Of a stretch of 64,000 bases of DNA, positions 45,058 to 55,878 are shown piece after piece. Source of the stretch: Amblyomma americanum (lineage: Eukaryota; Arthropoda; Arachnida; Ixodida; Ixodidae); NCBI RefSeq assembly GCF_052857255.1, contig NC_135497.1, positions 350,130,799 through 350,194,798 on the forward strand, read 5' to 3'. Within the stretch, counting starts at the first letter, position 1; each line of letters starts with the position of its first letter. The notes under the pieces are model-generated. The model was not told the DNA's origin and ran no database searches. It saw only the letters and a program-made list of their open reading frames with translations. The translations under genes were made by a program, and so were the position numbers.

Positions 45058-45984
45058 GACCCCCCACCGCAGTTTTTTGTACGCTATGTCGATGACTGCT
45101 TCTCTGTCATCAACCAGCCAGACGTACACAGGTTTCTAGCGCACCTCAACACGTTCCAGCAAAGCATTCAGTTCACCCTAGAGGAGGAAGTGGATGGCCA
45201 CATCGCTTTCCTCGACGTCCTCGTGGAACGCTCACCGCATTCTCTGCAAACCACCGTCTATCGTAAACCCACTCACACCGGAAGGTACCTAAACTTTCAG
45301 TCATCTCATCCCATCGGGCACAAGCGCTCAGTCGCGGCGTCTCTGTTCAACCGCGCATTTAGGATATGCTCAAGTCCTAAGCGCAGAGCAGCAGAAGTGA
45401 AACAGGTCAGGCAAGACCTGATACGGAACGGTTACCCAGCTCAAATACTACGATCCCAGGAACGACGCGCCTCTGCTCCGACTATCCGAACTGACGCATG
45501 CGCAAAGAAGCGGGTGCCGATTCCGTATGCCCACGGTGTGAGTGAGAACCTTGCTCGCATCTTTTCAGATTATAACATTCATGTGGCCCACGTCCCGTCG
45601 TGCAAACTTCGGCAACGACTCTTGCGAGTCAAGGACCCTCTTGACATCGATATCTTTCCAGGCGTAATCTACAAGATCCCCTGTCATGATTGCGACGCTT
45701 CCTATATCGGAGAAACAGGCAAAATCAAGACAAGGCTCAAACAGCACCAATATGACGTCGCCAAAGGAAAATCTATCTCAAACGCTTTGGCGCAACATCA
45801 TCAAGAAACTGGCCATACCATCGACTGGGACGCAGCACGTGTAATTGCAAAGGAAAAATCATTACCAAAACGCCTTCTCATAGAATCATTGTGCATTCAA
45901 TCCACGCCAAACACGATTAACCGGACCCGTGGCAATCTCCCAGAGATATACCTGCGCACCCTTCAAAAAACTGCCCATATATAG
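45058..45984 (+). pseudogene. Penelope-like protein, 5'-truncated second copy
   Basis: Begins at FDPPPQFFVRYVDDCF and continues open to the same C-terminus (LRTLQKTAHI). Over about 310 residues it differs from the minus-strand copy at only three positions that I can find (Q/R, I/F, Y/N). It lacks the first half of RT. The open frame starts upstream (44911) in reverse-strand sequence of the partner. Confidence 0.85.
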
Positions 45985-46142
45985 CTCACCTGCCCGTCCT
46001 TCGCTTCTTTGTGATCAAGGCACCCGTACGGGCGCCGAAACGTCAATTCAGTCTTATTTTCTTTGAACCTTGGCGAGTGTATGTTTTCTTCATCAGTATG
46101 AATTTTCCCCGCCAGACGGGATTCCGTCGAACCCTAGACTTC

Positions 46143-47121
46143 ATACTCTTTTTCTGCACGTGGACATCAGTGTGCGCCCTTACAGAGTGGAAGAGTTTCG
46201 AGATCCGCTCGTTCCGCTGTCTCTCCTTCCGGAAGTTATCGCCCTAAGCGCTTATCGCATGAGCCATGTGTGGGCGGTAACCTTTAAGGACGCTGAGGCT
46301 GTGAAGAAGATTGTAAACGTCGGCGAGCTCAATGTGAAGGGTGCCCGATGCCTGGTGATCGACCCCGCCAACTATGATGTCCGAATGAAGCAGCACTGGC
46401 GGCTACAGAGCGTACCGGAAGAAGACGTGCGGCTTGCCTTCGAGTCTTTTGGGAAGGTGACCGACGTCTCAAGAGAGCCATGGCGCGCTCAAGGCGTGTC
46501 TGAAGATGGCTACGAGGCTGGTGACCCGTAAGTTAAACGCCGGCGTGAAGGTGGACGACCTGCCCCACCAGGTGAGCGTAGCCGGAGAGCTTGCGCTTGT
46601 GGTCGAGTCAGGCAGGCCTGCGCTGCTGCGGCACAAGGTATAATCGGCGAGATTGTCGGATTCCACGGTGCGGAGTTTGCCGTCGCTTCGGCCAAGAGAG
46701 CCAGTGCGCTTGAACGTACGCCAGCGTCGCAGGGCCCGTGAACAGTGAGGACACGTCTTCACTTCTCATGGAAGAGGCAGATGCAGACAATGCATTGAAA
46801 GAAGCGAGTGTTCAAGTAGCGCAGCCGTCTACGTCTACTGTTCCTCAAGCCGAACAGTTAGTGGCACTTCCCAGTAATGGAGCAACGCTTGGACAGCCGG
46901 TGGGACCTGCAGTACAAGCGGACGTTGCGCCAAAAGATGAGGCTGCAGCGCGAAAGGAATCTACACTGAGTGTCACCCATCCTGGTGCTGAGCCCATGGA
47001 CGTTCCCCCGACTGCAACCAGCCTTATGTCCGGAAAGCGTTCACATAAGGACGGCACAGGCATTGAGGCACAGCAGGACCTCAAAGATGGAGACGAGCGT
47101 CCTCCTAAACGCCAGGTATGA
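46143..47121 (+). pseudogene. Tx1-like ORF1, copy D
   Basis: VDISVRPYRVEEFRDPLVPL, LSAYRMSHVWAVTFKDAEAV and AFESFGKVTDVSREPWRAQG correspond to ORF1 of C and E. Frameshift near 46520. The knuckle region is destroyed: only SGRPALLRHKV, a stop and scattered Arg remain. The tail, SSLLMEEADADNALKEASVQ, is open from 46738 to 47121. Confidence 0.75.
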
Positions 47122-47284
47122 GGCGGGCGAGCTTTAAACCGCGGCCGAACATTCCGGTCGACTCACGGCAGGCGGGGAAACCGCCTCCGTAGCTTTATCC
47201 TGTTAAGCCCGCATTAGCGTTTGTGGGGTCGCGGTGCTTTGTGTGAGGGCAGACACTATAGGATATTGTCCATTATCTTTCCAA

Positions 47285-47701
47285 ATGGCGATTTATTTTC
47301 CAGAATCGCTTCGTGTAGCGACTTTAAACGTGCGAGGCCTCGGAACAAGAAGGCGACAGTGTCAGCTTAGTCGCCTTTTCTTAGAAAATGAGCTACACAT
47401 AATAGCCATTCAAGAAACGAAAATTGCGAGCCAAAAAACGACAGATCGCATGGTGTCCGCTTTCCGTATGCATTTTTATGTTTGCGTGTGCCACTCTGTA
47501 GGCGCCTCAGGCGGCTGTGCCCTTTTCATACGAAATAATGTCGAAATAACGGTGCAGTCACTTTTTCTTGTCAAAGCGGCTGCCTCCTGGTTGTTGACTT
47601 TCTGCATCTTGGCCTTAACTTCCGAGTTATCTGTGCATACGCTCCGAATGTGGAGTCAGAGAGAAAAGAGTTTTTCGAACGTTTCCAGAACGTTTCCTTA
47701 G
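47285..47701 (+). pseudogene. Tx1-like ORF2 endonuclease N-terminus, copy D
   Basis: Starts MAIYFPESLRVATLNVRGLG, then RRRQCQLSRLFLENELHIIA, IQETKIAS (Glu) and GASGGCALFIRNNVEI. It is cut at 47701 by the minus-strand copy E, before the GDFN block. Confidence 0.8.
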
Positions 47702-48808
47702 TTCCACGCTGGTAACGAAAACTCTTTTCCCCGTCTTGACGGGGGCGTAGTTCCCGCAGATCTCCGTTCCGGTGGGGTGGTAGTCTTTGGCTTGAAGCTT
47801 GGGCGCCGAGTCAGGCCCGTCTTTGTAGGCGGTTCCTCATTCTCGGCGTTCTCTGAAGTACCTGTCAAGATGCCGTCATCCTCACGAATACGCTTCGCCG
47901 CACCGCCGCTGCACACATCCTCACTCGCGTCCATGGGGCCTGTGTCATCCCTGGCAACGGCCCCCAAAACGTCGCCTAAGTAATTCTCTCGTTCGCTCAT
48001 TTCCCGTGCAGGAGCATGTTCATGTTGTACGGTGGGTGGTGCCTGAACAGTGTTTTCACGGTTTTCAGGCACCCGCTCAGAATTAGACGAGCTGGCCACC
48101 GCATCCGTTTCTGTGAGACCCCGTTGGGTTCCTGACGCCTCTTCGGCCTCCGCCTCATCCATTAAGTGCTCCGTGAAGCCATCATCTTTTCCAGGCCCCG
48201 CCGCACTTGCGTATGTTTGCACACACTGCCCCTTGTTATGTGCGAAGCGACGGCACAGGCTACAGCGTGGCACCTTGCAATCCCGTCGAATGTGCCCGGT
48301 CGACCTGCACCGCAAGCAAAGCGGCAGCCTTCCCGGAACAACAATAAGTGCGAGCTCACCTGAGATTCTCAGCTGGTGTGGAATGTCGTAAGTCTTGACT
48401 CCGGCCTTCAGTTTCAAGGTGACGGTACGCGTTGTGGTTCCTTTGTCCCCCACGCATTGATCCCGCCACCTTTCCTTCGTCACGTTCGTCGCATTTACGT
48501 ACGGGGACAGGGCCTCGTGCGCATCCTCCTCAGGGACGCCGTACAGCACCCAGTGAATCTTAAGCTGAAGGTATTGCTTGTTCGGATCCACGAATATACA
48601 CTGGCTGTTTTTCACTTTAACATCGCTGGCAGTCAAAAGCTACTTCGTCGCTTCGGCGCTCTTCATGGTGACAGCCCACACATGGTTCATCTGATACGCC
48701 CTCAAAGCCAGCACTTCGGGGAGCAAACCTAGACGAACCAGTGACCCGGAAATGTTCGACACGGTAAGGCCTGTACTTCGGATCAGCGTGCATAAAGCTG
48801 GCATTCAA
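47698..48808 (-). pseudogene. Tx1-like ORF1, copy E
   Basis: Starts MNASFMHADPKYRPYRVEHF, shifts frame, then LPEVLALRAYQMNHVWAVTM, a stop, and MTASDVKVKNSQCIFVDPNK open for 312 codons. Knuckles CLRCRSTGHIRRDC and CSLCRRFAHNKGQC are intact. The C-terminus is basic (RRPSFKPKTTTPPERRSAG). Longest open ORF1 in the family here. Confidence 0.85.
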
Positions 48809-48947
48809 AACAATTTTTCCTGTTGGCAGTGTTGGTAAGATGACCTGCTAATCTTCCTAACCAGCAACCAGAAACGGCCACTGGCACCGCTCCGTCGGAG
48901 CACATGATAGCACGTCAATACGCTCCGGCGTCCGGAAGTGGAATTCT
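47702..48947 (-). mobile_element. Tx1-like LINE copy E (5' end and ORF1)
   Basis: 5' end AATTCCACTTCCGGACGCCG follows a tRNA-Gln fragment on the minus strand; ORF1 follows and the copy ends right after its stop near 47700, where plus-strand copy D ends too. Confidence 0.8.
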
Positions 48948-48964
48948 CATTACACCATGAGACC
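48948..48964 (-). repeat. tRNA-Gln 5' fragment, target duplication of copy E
   Basis: Minus strand GGTCTCATGGTGTAATG directly before the LINE 5' end. Confidence 0.85.
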
Positions 48965-48969
48965 ACATC

Positions 48970-49041
48970 TGCTGATGCCGGGAATCGAACGCGGGCCTCC
49001 TGGGTGAGAGCCAGGTTTCCTAGCCCCTAGACAACGCCGGA
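48970..49041 (-). tRNA. tRNA-Glu (CTC), damaged
   Basis: 72 nt on the minus strand; anticodon stem CCTGG/CCAGG with loop CTCTCAC (anticodon CTC). One T-stem mismatch, and the 3' acceptor strand no longer pairs, so probably a pseudogene. Confidence 0.75.
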
Positions 49042-49104
49042 ACGAGAAGCGGTGCAAGCGGGTGCTCAAGAAACGCCCAAGGCAGTTTAAGTGGTGAAAA
49101 GAAA

Positions 49105-49117
49105 AAAAAAGGAAAAA
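49105..49117 (-). terminator. Pol III T-runs after tRNA-Gln
   Basis: A-runs on the plus strand, T-runs on the minus, a few nt after the tRNA-Gln 3' end. Confidence 0.6.
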
Positions 49118-49122
49118 AGCGC

Positions 49123-49194
49123 AGGTCGCATTGAGGTTTGAACTGGGATCGCTGGATTCAGAGTCCGGAGTGCTAAACATTACACCATGAGATC
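49123..49194 (-). tRNA. tRNA-Gln (CTG), damaged
   Basis: 72 nt on the minus strand, A box TGGTGTAATG, anticodon CTG in loop CTCTGAA. First anticodon stem pairs intact; acceptor and T stem have mismatches. It directly follows the tail of LINE copy F. Confidence 0.8.
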
Positions 49195-49699
49195 TTTTTT
49201 TTTGCTTTATTGCCGGTATTTTGGACCACATGAAAAAAAACACTGATTCATACATAAGCACTTCAGATTCATGCATAAGGCTCATGCTAAAATTCCTTCG
49301 TCGCCAATAAATATTCAACACGTGACAGCCACTCTGGAATATATTCCATCATCTTTTTCTCCTGAACAAAATTCCTTATGCTCTCTTTAAAGTATTGACG
49401 GGCCGGTCTTGCGTCGATATCGGCGTGCCTTACTGCCATTCTGCATTTCCATATGCTGTGTAGGGCAATTAGCATGATCGAATCAAATCGGGTACCGTCA
49501 TCACTTTCAATTGGCAAGTAGCGAATTCCATGCTCATTGAGAGGAAATTTGTTTTTAATTTGCTTTCGAGCACTTCCTAAAGGAACACAGCATCCCAGCA
49601 TTGAACAAAAACATGCTCAATTGTCTCCTCATTTCTGAATATTATACAGTGAGTGCTCCAGGGAACGAAAAAACCTCTTTCAGCCATCCACGGTTTGAA
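49195..49699 (-). mobile_element. Tx1-like LINE copy F, 3' end only
   Basis: Minus strand: FKPWMAERGFFVPWSTHC, ETIEHVFVQCWDAV (finger remnant), YLPIESDDGTRFDSIMLIAL, HSIWKCRMAVRHADIDARPA, RVEYLLATKEF, then AATAAAGC and an A-tail before tRNA-Gln. It is joined at 49699 to the right inverted repeat. Confidence 0.85.
49287..49601 (-). pseudogene. Tx1-like ORF2 C-terminus, copy F
   Basis: 104 open codons ending in RVEYLLATKEF; homologous to the ends of copies B and C (LLGLHSLWKTRMQIRHAD; LDELVCLKRF). A frameshift separates it from the finger just upstream. Confidence 0.8.
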
Positions 49700-50977
49700 T
49701 TTTGTCTTGTTCTTGCGCTTTCCAGCGTATAAAAATTGTGTTTTTAGAGAAAGGTTTTACTCTGCCGTTAGAATGTGGTAATCTATCAGCACAAGCCGAC
49801 TTCAGTTCCTCCTCAGCATCCTCTTAAAAAAACATCAGTATAACGTCAAGCATGTGCCTGGAGGACCTTGGCGTGCACTGCGAAGACTGTGAATGCTGTC
49901 CTGTCAGCGCCTGTCCCTTCATTATGTGTTCTTTCTACGTTGTCCCGTCTTTTCGCGTTGTTCTTAGAAAACATTGAAGCTGTCCTGTCTTTGACATGAC
50001 GACCGCTCTGCTGAAATGCAGGGATAAAGCCACAAGCAAAATGAAACAAACGTAAAAATTCTGAGTTTTCAGGTAAGTTCGTGAGCGAAAAAGAGCGGCT
50101 GTTTTCGTTTTCTGCCGGCTCTGCTGTCTACGTGTAAAACAAGCTGGACTGATGGTCATGCCATGGATTGCGAAGTTATACGTTCACGACAATGTTACCG
50201 GCATAGATTCGACAAGCCTCGTGCCATCTGCTGTGTTCTTGTGTGCTCACCGAAGAACCTTCCAATTTCTTATTTTGGCCTGTATTAACAACGATGCCTT
50301 CCGAAAGCGCTAAAATAGGCGCAGTGATTACCACGACAGCTGCATTCCGTGAATAATTTGCGCGTGGCTTTAGCAGCTGATCTCTCGGACAAGCGGAGCG
50401 CACATCAAGAGATCGAAGAAACCAGAGCGAAAACACACAGCAGAGGAAGAAAGATGCAAAGATGACGCACCATGCTACCAATTGAATATTTTTGAGACCA
50501 AAGCAAACAAATTCATATCTCAAAGCCAACGATCACATCAAGATACATTTCTCTGGAGGCCTAAGGACACAAAAAAATAGAGTGCAAATTTCAGAGTAAT
50601 CATGAGGCCGTCACCTAACCCTTAAGTAAAAAACCTGCGCACCTGAAAGCCTAGTTTGCATACGCGCTGGTATTTCTCTGAAAGTTATTTGTTAGTTCCT
50701 TATGGAACCCGTGTATGCTTCGGTTTTGTGCGGTGGCTGCTTCGTGTGAACGCACTGGGCTGCTCTTACACGGTGTGGCGATGCTGTCATAAATCTGATG
50801 GAGGTGACATTATAGAGACCCGCCTACTTTGCGATGTCAGTGCATGTTAAATAACCCCAGGTGGTGGAAATTATCCGGAGCCCTTCACTACGTCGTTCTT
50901 CATAGCCTGAGTTGCTTTGGGACGGTAAACCCCATAAAAATAAGCATAAATCTCATGTTCGTTGGTTATCTCTTCTG
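49700..50977 (-). repeat. Inverted repeat, right copy (1.28 kb)
   Basis: Reverse complement of 16859-18140 over its whole length. It contains the same SINE fragment (50770-50960, plus orientation here). Confidence 0.85.
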
Positions 50978-51944
50978 ACCAAGTTATTTCAAAGGAAAAC
51001 GTACTTTAGTGGGACTGCTGACTGTACGAAATAAATTTTCTTTGCTTTTGCATCAATAAATTCAGTCGGTGTCCGGTGTAACGTGTGTGTGCTTCTTCTC
51101 CGTAACATCCTTGTGTGTTTTCTCACTGTTTTCGTAAATTCATCAAACCGCTCTTTGTAATGTTTTCGTGGAAATCATATGTCATCAGAAACAAACCAGA
51201 AAGACCGGAACACTCAGGTGGCGGACTTCCAGCTACGATGAAATGGTCGGCAACGAGGATGTTCGCATTTTTCATAGGCATCATCGACAGACGGGCGCGT
51301 TTCTTGACACATGAATGTGATTTGCCCAAGCTCATCCACGTTTATCATAGGTCCGTCTACATTACAAAGGCGGCACGACAATTTTCATGGGGACTGTGAG
51401 AGAAATAGCGGAGAATATTCTACGTTATCGGTGAAAAGTAAGACTCTGGCACCAATACAAACCGGGAGAGCATTAGGAAGAAATTGGCTTACTGGAGCTG
51501 TACGATGAAGTTGAAACGACGTCACCGAATTGAGAAATATGGCATAGCTTTTCAGATAGCCACTAGCGTCAAGTGCTGGCTGCGCACAGGAACTGCGCGC
51601 ATGCGCAGAGGTAGTCAAGTGGTTTAACTTACTTCGACCCCACTACCGCTACCGAGCCGCCAAGGAACTGCGCATGCACGCGCTGCTTGTGTACAGCTAG
51701 CAGCCGCTGGCAGCGTCAAATCCATGCGGTAAAGCTATGCTAAACCTCTCAAATGATCAGACCCAGTGGGCGTGAATCTCGTTCAGCAGACCACGGTCTG
51801 AATGTTAATAAGACCAAGGCAGCAAAATAAAATTCAGGTCGGATCGGCTAGGACCAGAACAGGGTTACCAAGAGGCCTTTAGAATATACGCCGAAACGCC
51901 AAGAGCTACACTGCCTCGGAAGGCTATGCAGCAGACATGTGGCG
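50978..51944. other. Unassigned sequence
   Basis: No recognised domain. AATAAA occurs twice near 51030-51060. Frames near 51123-51400 on both strands are open for 70-94 codons but match nothing I know. Confidence 0.3.
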
Positions 51945-52240
51945 GGGGTGGTGATGGGAAAGAACTTTTATTTCATTAAAAGGAAGGGTGACTGTGGGAC
52001 CGGTTCAAGTTGGTGGTGTCCTCAGTCCACGTCTCAGATGGCTTTAGCCATCCTGCGTGCTTGCCAGGTCAGCCATTGCTTATCGCACAGGCTTGAGCTG
52101 GAGAGAGCCGCTTCCCATGAGGAGGTAGTGAGGTGAAACATAGGTGATCGCTAAGATGTGGCACTCCCACGTGGAGGGGTATAGAATGTGTTGGGCGGTG
52201 TTGCATGACGAGCAGTGCGAGGGGGTGTACCGGTGTTCTT
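51945..52240 (-). mobile_element. LINE 3' end, 5'-truncated
   Basis: The minus strand encodes WEAALSSSSLCDKQWLTWQA, like the C-terminus of I-group LINEs, then a 3' UTR with AATAAA and an end similar to that at 7570. It lies in the intron just before an alpha-mannosidase exon. Confidence 0.6.
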
Positions 52241-52256
52241 CCCCTTTCTTTTGCAG

Positions 52257-52332
52257 TCAGAAAAGCAGCAAGCGAGAACTACGCCATTTTCAAGATTGAC
52301 TTGGAAGAAGTGTTCATAGAAAACGAGAGACA
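52257..52332 (+). CDS. MAN2B1-like: Lysosomal alpha-mannosidase exon 1 of 4 seen
   Basis: After the acceptor TTTCTTTTGCAG the frame reads NYAIFKIDLEEVFIENER, matching the stretch before the GH38 C-terminal domain (..IENE.YR..). It would precede the next exon's RYRLILDVTTGLL without a gap. The only donor-like GT (52333) gives the wrong phase, so the donor is altered or I have the edge wrong. Confidence 0.6.
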
Positions 52333-52689
52333 GTATTGGTTGCGACTTAATTAGTCAGGGTTTCCGGAACTTCAAATCGTATCAGATTTATTATAGCATG
52401 TTAGATGGGATTACATAGATTTCAAACAGAAAGAGGTCCCTGAGTGACTATTGGAAAGCGGCACGTAATGTCAATTCCGGCAACGACATTCCTTGCTAGC
52501 TCTCAGCAATGACATCACAGGCGGCAGCTACAAGTGATAAAGGGACAAAAGATTTTCTGTACTGGCTCCACTCCACAGCTTTTTCGTGGAGATGGTAAGG
52601 CTGTCTCTCTTCTGCTTGTGCAGTAAGAAGGACATTAGAAGACCCCGCGCACGCAATGTGTATGCACACCAATGTTTTTTGGCCTGCAG

Positions 52690-52913
52690 CGGTACCGCCT
52701 CATCCTGGACGTTACCACTGGCCTTCTGAAGGAGTTCATAATCTGGAGAGGGGCGAAACGCTGCCGCTGCGCCAGTCCTACTGCTACGAGGCACAGCGCT
52801 CTGGAGGCAAAGCGGGTCTCGGTGGTCCTTCTACCTCCGGCGCCTACATCTTCAGCCCAGCGGACGATGAGCCGTACGACCTTGGCATGCATGCGACGCA
52901 CAGGATCGTCAAA
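52690..52913 (+). CDS. MAN2B1-like: Lysosomal alpha-mannosidase exon 2 of 4 seen, with frameshift
   Basis: Acceptor TTTTTGGCCTGCAG, donor GTATAC. Part of the GH38 C-terminal domain of the enzyme that trims mannose from N-glycans in lysosomes. It reads RYRLILDVTTGLLKE, then, one frame over, VHNLERGETLPLRQSYCY and STSGAYIFSPADDEPYDLG, ending HRIVK. SGAYIF is a hallmark of the family. A G seems missing at about 52731 (GAGTTCAT for GAGGTTCAT); it could be a real lesion or an assembly error. Confidence 0.85.
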
Positions 52914-55759
52914 GTATACTTTGAGGCCGCCGCTTCAAGTGACATTATTGGCTACAATGAAGCGGACCATTAAAATGACGGTACTTAACCACAACAGAGT
53001 TGTTCGGGTTAGGGCTGCGGTTCTCTAACATGCGCAGCAAAGCATTCCATGTTCAAGACTCGTACGGAGAGGATGCTAGCGGTAGGTTTACAACTCTAGA
53101 TGGCGTATCTATGCGACACCATAGCTGCTTAGAGCGAGCGGAAGAACCACTTCAGAATAAGGAAAGCATTGGTTTTGCGAAACCTACCGTGTTTTTTTTG
53201 CGTTCTTGTTTTCGTCAATAGGATGAAAAGGGGAAGGAAAGTCGGGGAGATTAACCGGGACAAGAAACTGGTTTCCTACTCTGCACTGGTGGAACAGATT
53301 GGGGTGGGGGGGGGAGGGTATGTCGAGCAATTTCAGCTTCGTCTTTACAGTGCAGGCTCTCTGTATCGTTGTCGCATTTGAACGAGAGTCAGCGCAGGAA
53401 CTCAGTTTTTTTTTTGCTAGGCATACCGGCGCAGTCTTACCCGCTCTTTTATCATTGATCGCCGGGGCTACTTTCTAAAACCGAGGCGCAATCAAAAGCT
53501 TCCCGCGGTTTCCGTCAGTGAAGGAACCTTCACAAGACGCGGAACGAGCGCGCCCGACGGAGCCGAATTTTTCCAACAGACGGCATTTTTTTTTCCACTG
53601 CACCCAGCTTGCAAACAACACTCGAAGGAGTGATGTCTTAGAGGACAGGGTGACACATGTCCAAGTGCATTTAACTTCGTTTTACCGGATCTGAAGCCAA
53701 TATGAGCCGCAAGAGTGCCGCGGCGGCGATGCCGTCGCGAGATCCGTTTTAGTTTGCTTCCCCGCATGATACATAAGCAGGCCGGCCGTAGCACTTCTTT
53801 GCACATGACAGTAGCGTCTAGCGAAGAACCAGTACGCCAGACTCCCAGAAGGCTACCGAAACACCACTCTATTATTTGAAAAGGGCTCACTCCACTGCCT
53901 CGAAGGAAAATCTGATCTCAGCTTCCTTCTTGATCCTTTCGCGCTGCGGGAGTTAGGGATTGCTTCTCTGTTGAGGAAGATCGTAGACATCGTCCTCGAA
54001 GCTGCACCAAAGGCCATCGCTGCCTGACACTTCTCTTCGCGCCTCAAGGAACCGAATGTGTTATGGCCGCTTTCGTTTTTGGTCGCTGTCCCAAACTTGA
54101 CCTCGTCAAACCCACCGGCGCGCCGATACCGTTGGACACACCAAACACACTGCTAAGCGGTCCGACCCACGCCGTGAAAAGCAAAAGCAAACTGCAATAG
54201 GCGCCTCTGTAGCACAGCGGGCCCGCAGCGGGCAGCGAGGAGGTTGTAGAACGGGGAAGTACAATCACTTCAACGCGGACCTATCCAAATCGATCTAGGC
54301 TCCGCAGGGCCGTGCGCACTGCGCTGCGAGACATCGTTCAGCGGGCCGTGTGCCTGAGCTTCGGCGAAGGTTAGCGCGTACCGGCATCAAAACTTGGTCG
54401 CGCCTAAGCCGACGAATCGCCCTGAGAAACGCTCCGTGCGGGCCCGGCTGGAGGTGTAAAAAATTTTAGGCACGTCTCAAGCCCAGAAATTCCGGACTAG
54501 CGCATTTTTCAACGGGAAATAGTTTATGAACGCATTTTTTTTCACACATAGTAATATTTCACCCTAGCAATTCAACATATCTACAGATCTCTCGTCGGCA
54601 AGCTTCCATTTTTTTTGCTATTAACGTTTTTGCTATAGCCGAAAACATTCCCTGTATGTTTTCTCTGGCGGACATAACCACTCGATGCGAGCGATGAACA
54701 AACTTTAATACAAAGATTTGGCTACGTATCACAATAATAGACCATTACCTTCAATATTTATCTTAGCAGTGCCCCACATATTCCCCAGATGCCTCACAAT
54801 TGAAATTGATGTCTAAGAATCCTGCACATTGTGCGATTCTCGATAGTTCTGGTGGTTATGCGCACTAATTGCAATTTACCGCGTCGAATGGATGCGTCCA
54901 GTCATTTAACTTCAGTCCAATTGGTGAGAAAACATGCTTCATCGATGAACCAGCGTAGCGAAATACCACAGGAACGTGAAGTGGGCACACACGATACGCT
55001 CTGTATGTGTTTAAAAACAAAATAAGAATTTAAAAGCAAAAGTTATGCGTTATAGTTTCGCGCGTGCGCATTTATAACCCACGTTCCAAGCGGCTCCAGG
55101 ACAAGCGTCTGTTCGGCCAGGCCTTTCTTAAACCGCCCTTACTCTGCTCCCCATAGACTACTGCATCACACAGGCAGATTAGCGCATATGGTTCTGTCGA
55201 GAAAAGAGCAGGCTCGTTCACTCTCTAATTCACAATGATGTGGAATTTTGCGATGGGTTTTGCTTAATACCACGTTTGATTGCAGGGGTAGCCACTACGC
55301 AGAGTTCACGAAGTGATATTCTTTTTTGGGCAGGGAGACCAATAGCATATGTTTCTGCGGCTGTCATTCAGTGTCTGTATAATCCCTCTAAATAAGTTAT
55401 CCTTGTTTTTTATCATGATTTTCGAACCCTTCAATTTTGTACTGCCGCAGGAAATATCAGCTGTGAATACCCAGGTGTCTCGATATAACTGTTTCTAACC
55501 TGTATTTTCGCAAAGTCTCTCATTCATTCCCCCTGTCTTCCCAATCCAAGCCCGTTATACTTAGTGGTGCGGGCAGGGACACTATTTTTTGTTCTTTTTT
55601 TATGTCCTACAATAATTTTCGTCTTCCCATTCCGACTTTTTCTTCACCCTCTTGTTCAGCACATCCGCCATGTGAGGGGCTAGACCTGGTCGACAATCAA
55701 CGTCCCGAGGGCCCTGAGGGTAAGATAAAGTTAACCTTTTGCTTTTTGCGCTCTCACAG
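52914..55759. other. Intron of the alpha-mannosidase gene
   Basis: No exon or recognised repeat seen. 53480-54420 is GC-richer than the rest, without a recognisable gene. Confidence 0.5.
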
Positions 55760-55878
55760 GGTCTAGTGGTACAGGAGATCCAGCAAGTGTTTGACTCAAG
55801 GCTCACCCAGGTCATCCGGCACTGCAGGGTCCCAGATATCATTGAATTCGAGTGGATGCTGGGACCCATCCCGGTCGA
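55760..55878 (+). CDS. MAN2B1-like: Lysosomal alpha-mannosidase exon 3 of 4 seen
   Basis: Acceptor GCGCTCTCACAG, donor GTGAGG. It reads GLVVQEIQQVFDSRLTQVIR and IIEFEWMLGPIPV, the block that follows SGAYIF in family members (..VQEV.Q.F..W..QVVRLY, ..ELEW.VGPIPV). Joins in phase 0 to exon 2 and with two bases (GA) to exon 4. No defect. Confidence 0.85.

Larger units (their letters stand above)
42713..46142. mobile_element. Head-to-head Penelope-like element pair
   Basis: Flanked by ATACTCTTTTTCTG at 42699-42712 and 46143-46156 (14-bp target duplication). The two ends are inverted copies of each other (CGCCAAGGTTCAAAGAAAAT; TTGACGTTTCGGCGCCCGTA). The left unit is longer and minus, the right unit is 5'-truncated and plus, meeting near 45057. 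This partial inverted-tandem form is usual for Penelope-like elements. Confidence 0.9.
42542..47701 (+). mobile_element. Tx1-like LINE copy D, carrying Penelope elements
   Basis: 5' end ATTCCACTTCCAGCCACCGA right after the tRNA fragment; ORF1 at 46143-47121; the start of the endonuclease at 47285-47701. It ends abruptly where a minus-strand copy begins. Interrupted at 42713-46142. Confidence 0.85.

Noticed and set aside
46845..47084. Minus-strand ORF in LINE copy D
   Set aside because: Shadow of the ORF1 tail; no domain.
51123..51399. Overlapping ORFs on both strands
   Set aside because: No recognisable motif in either; could be chance.
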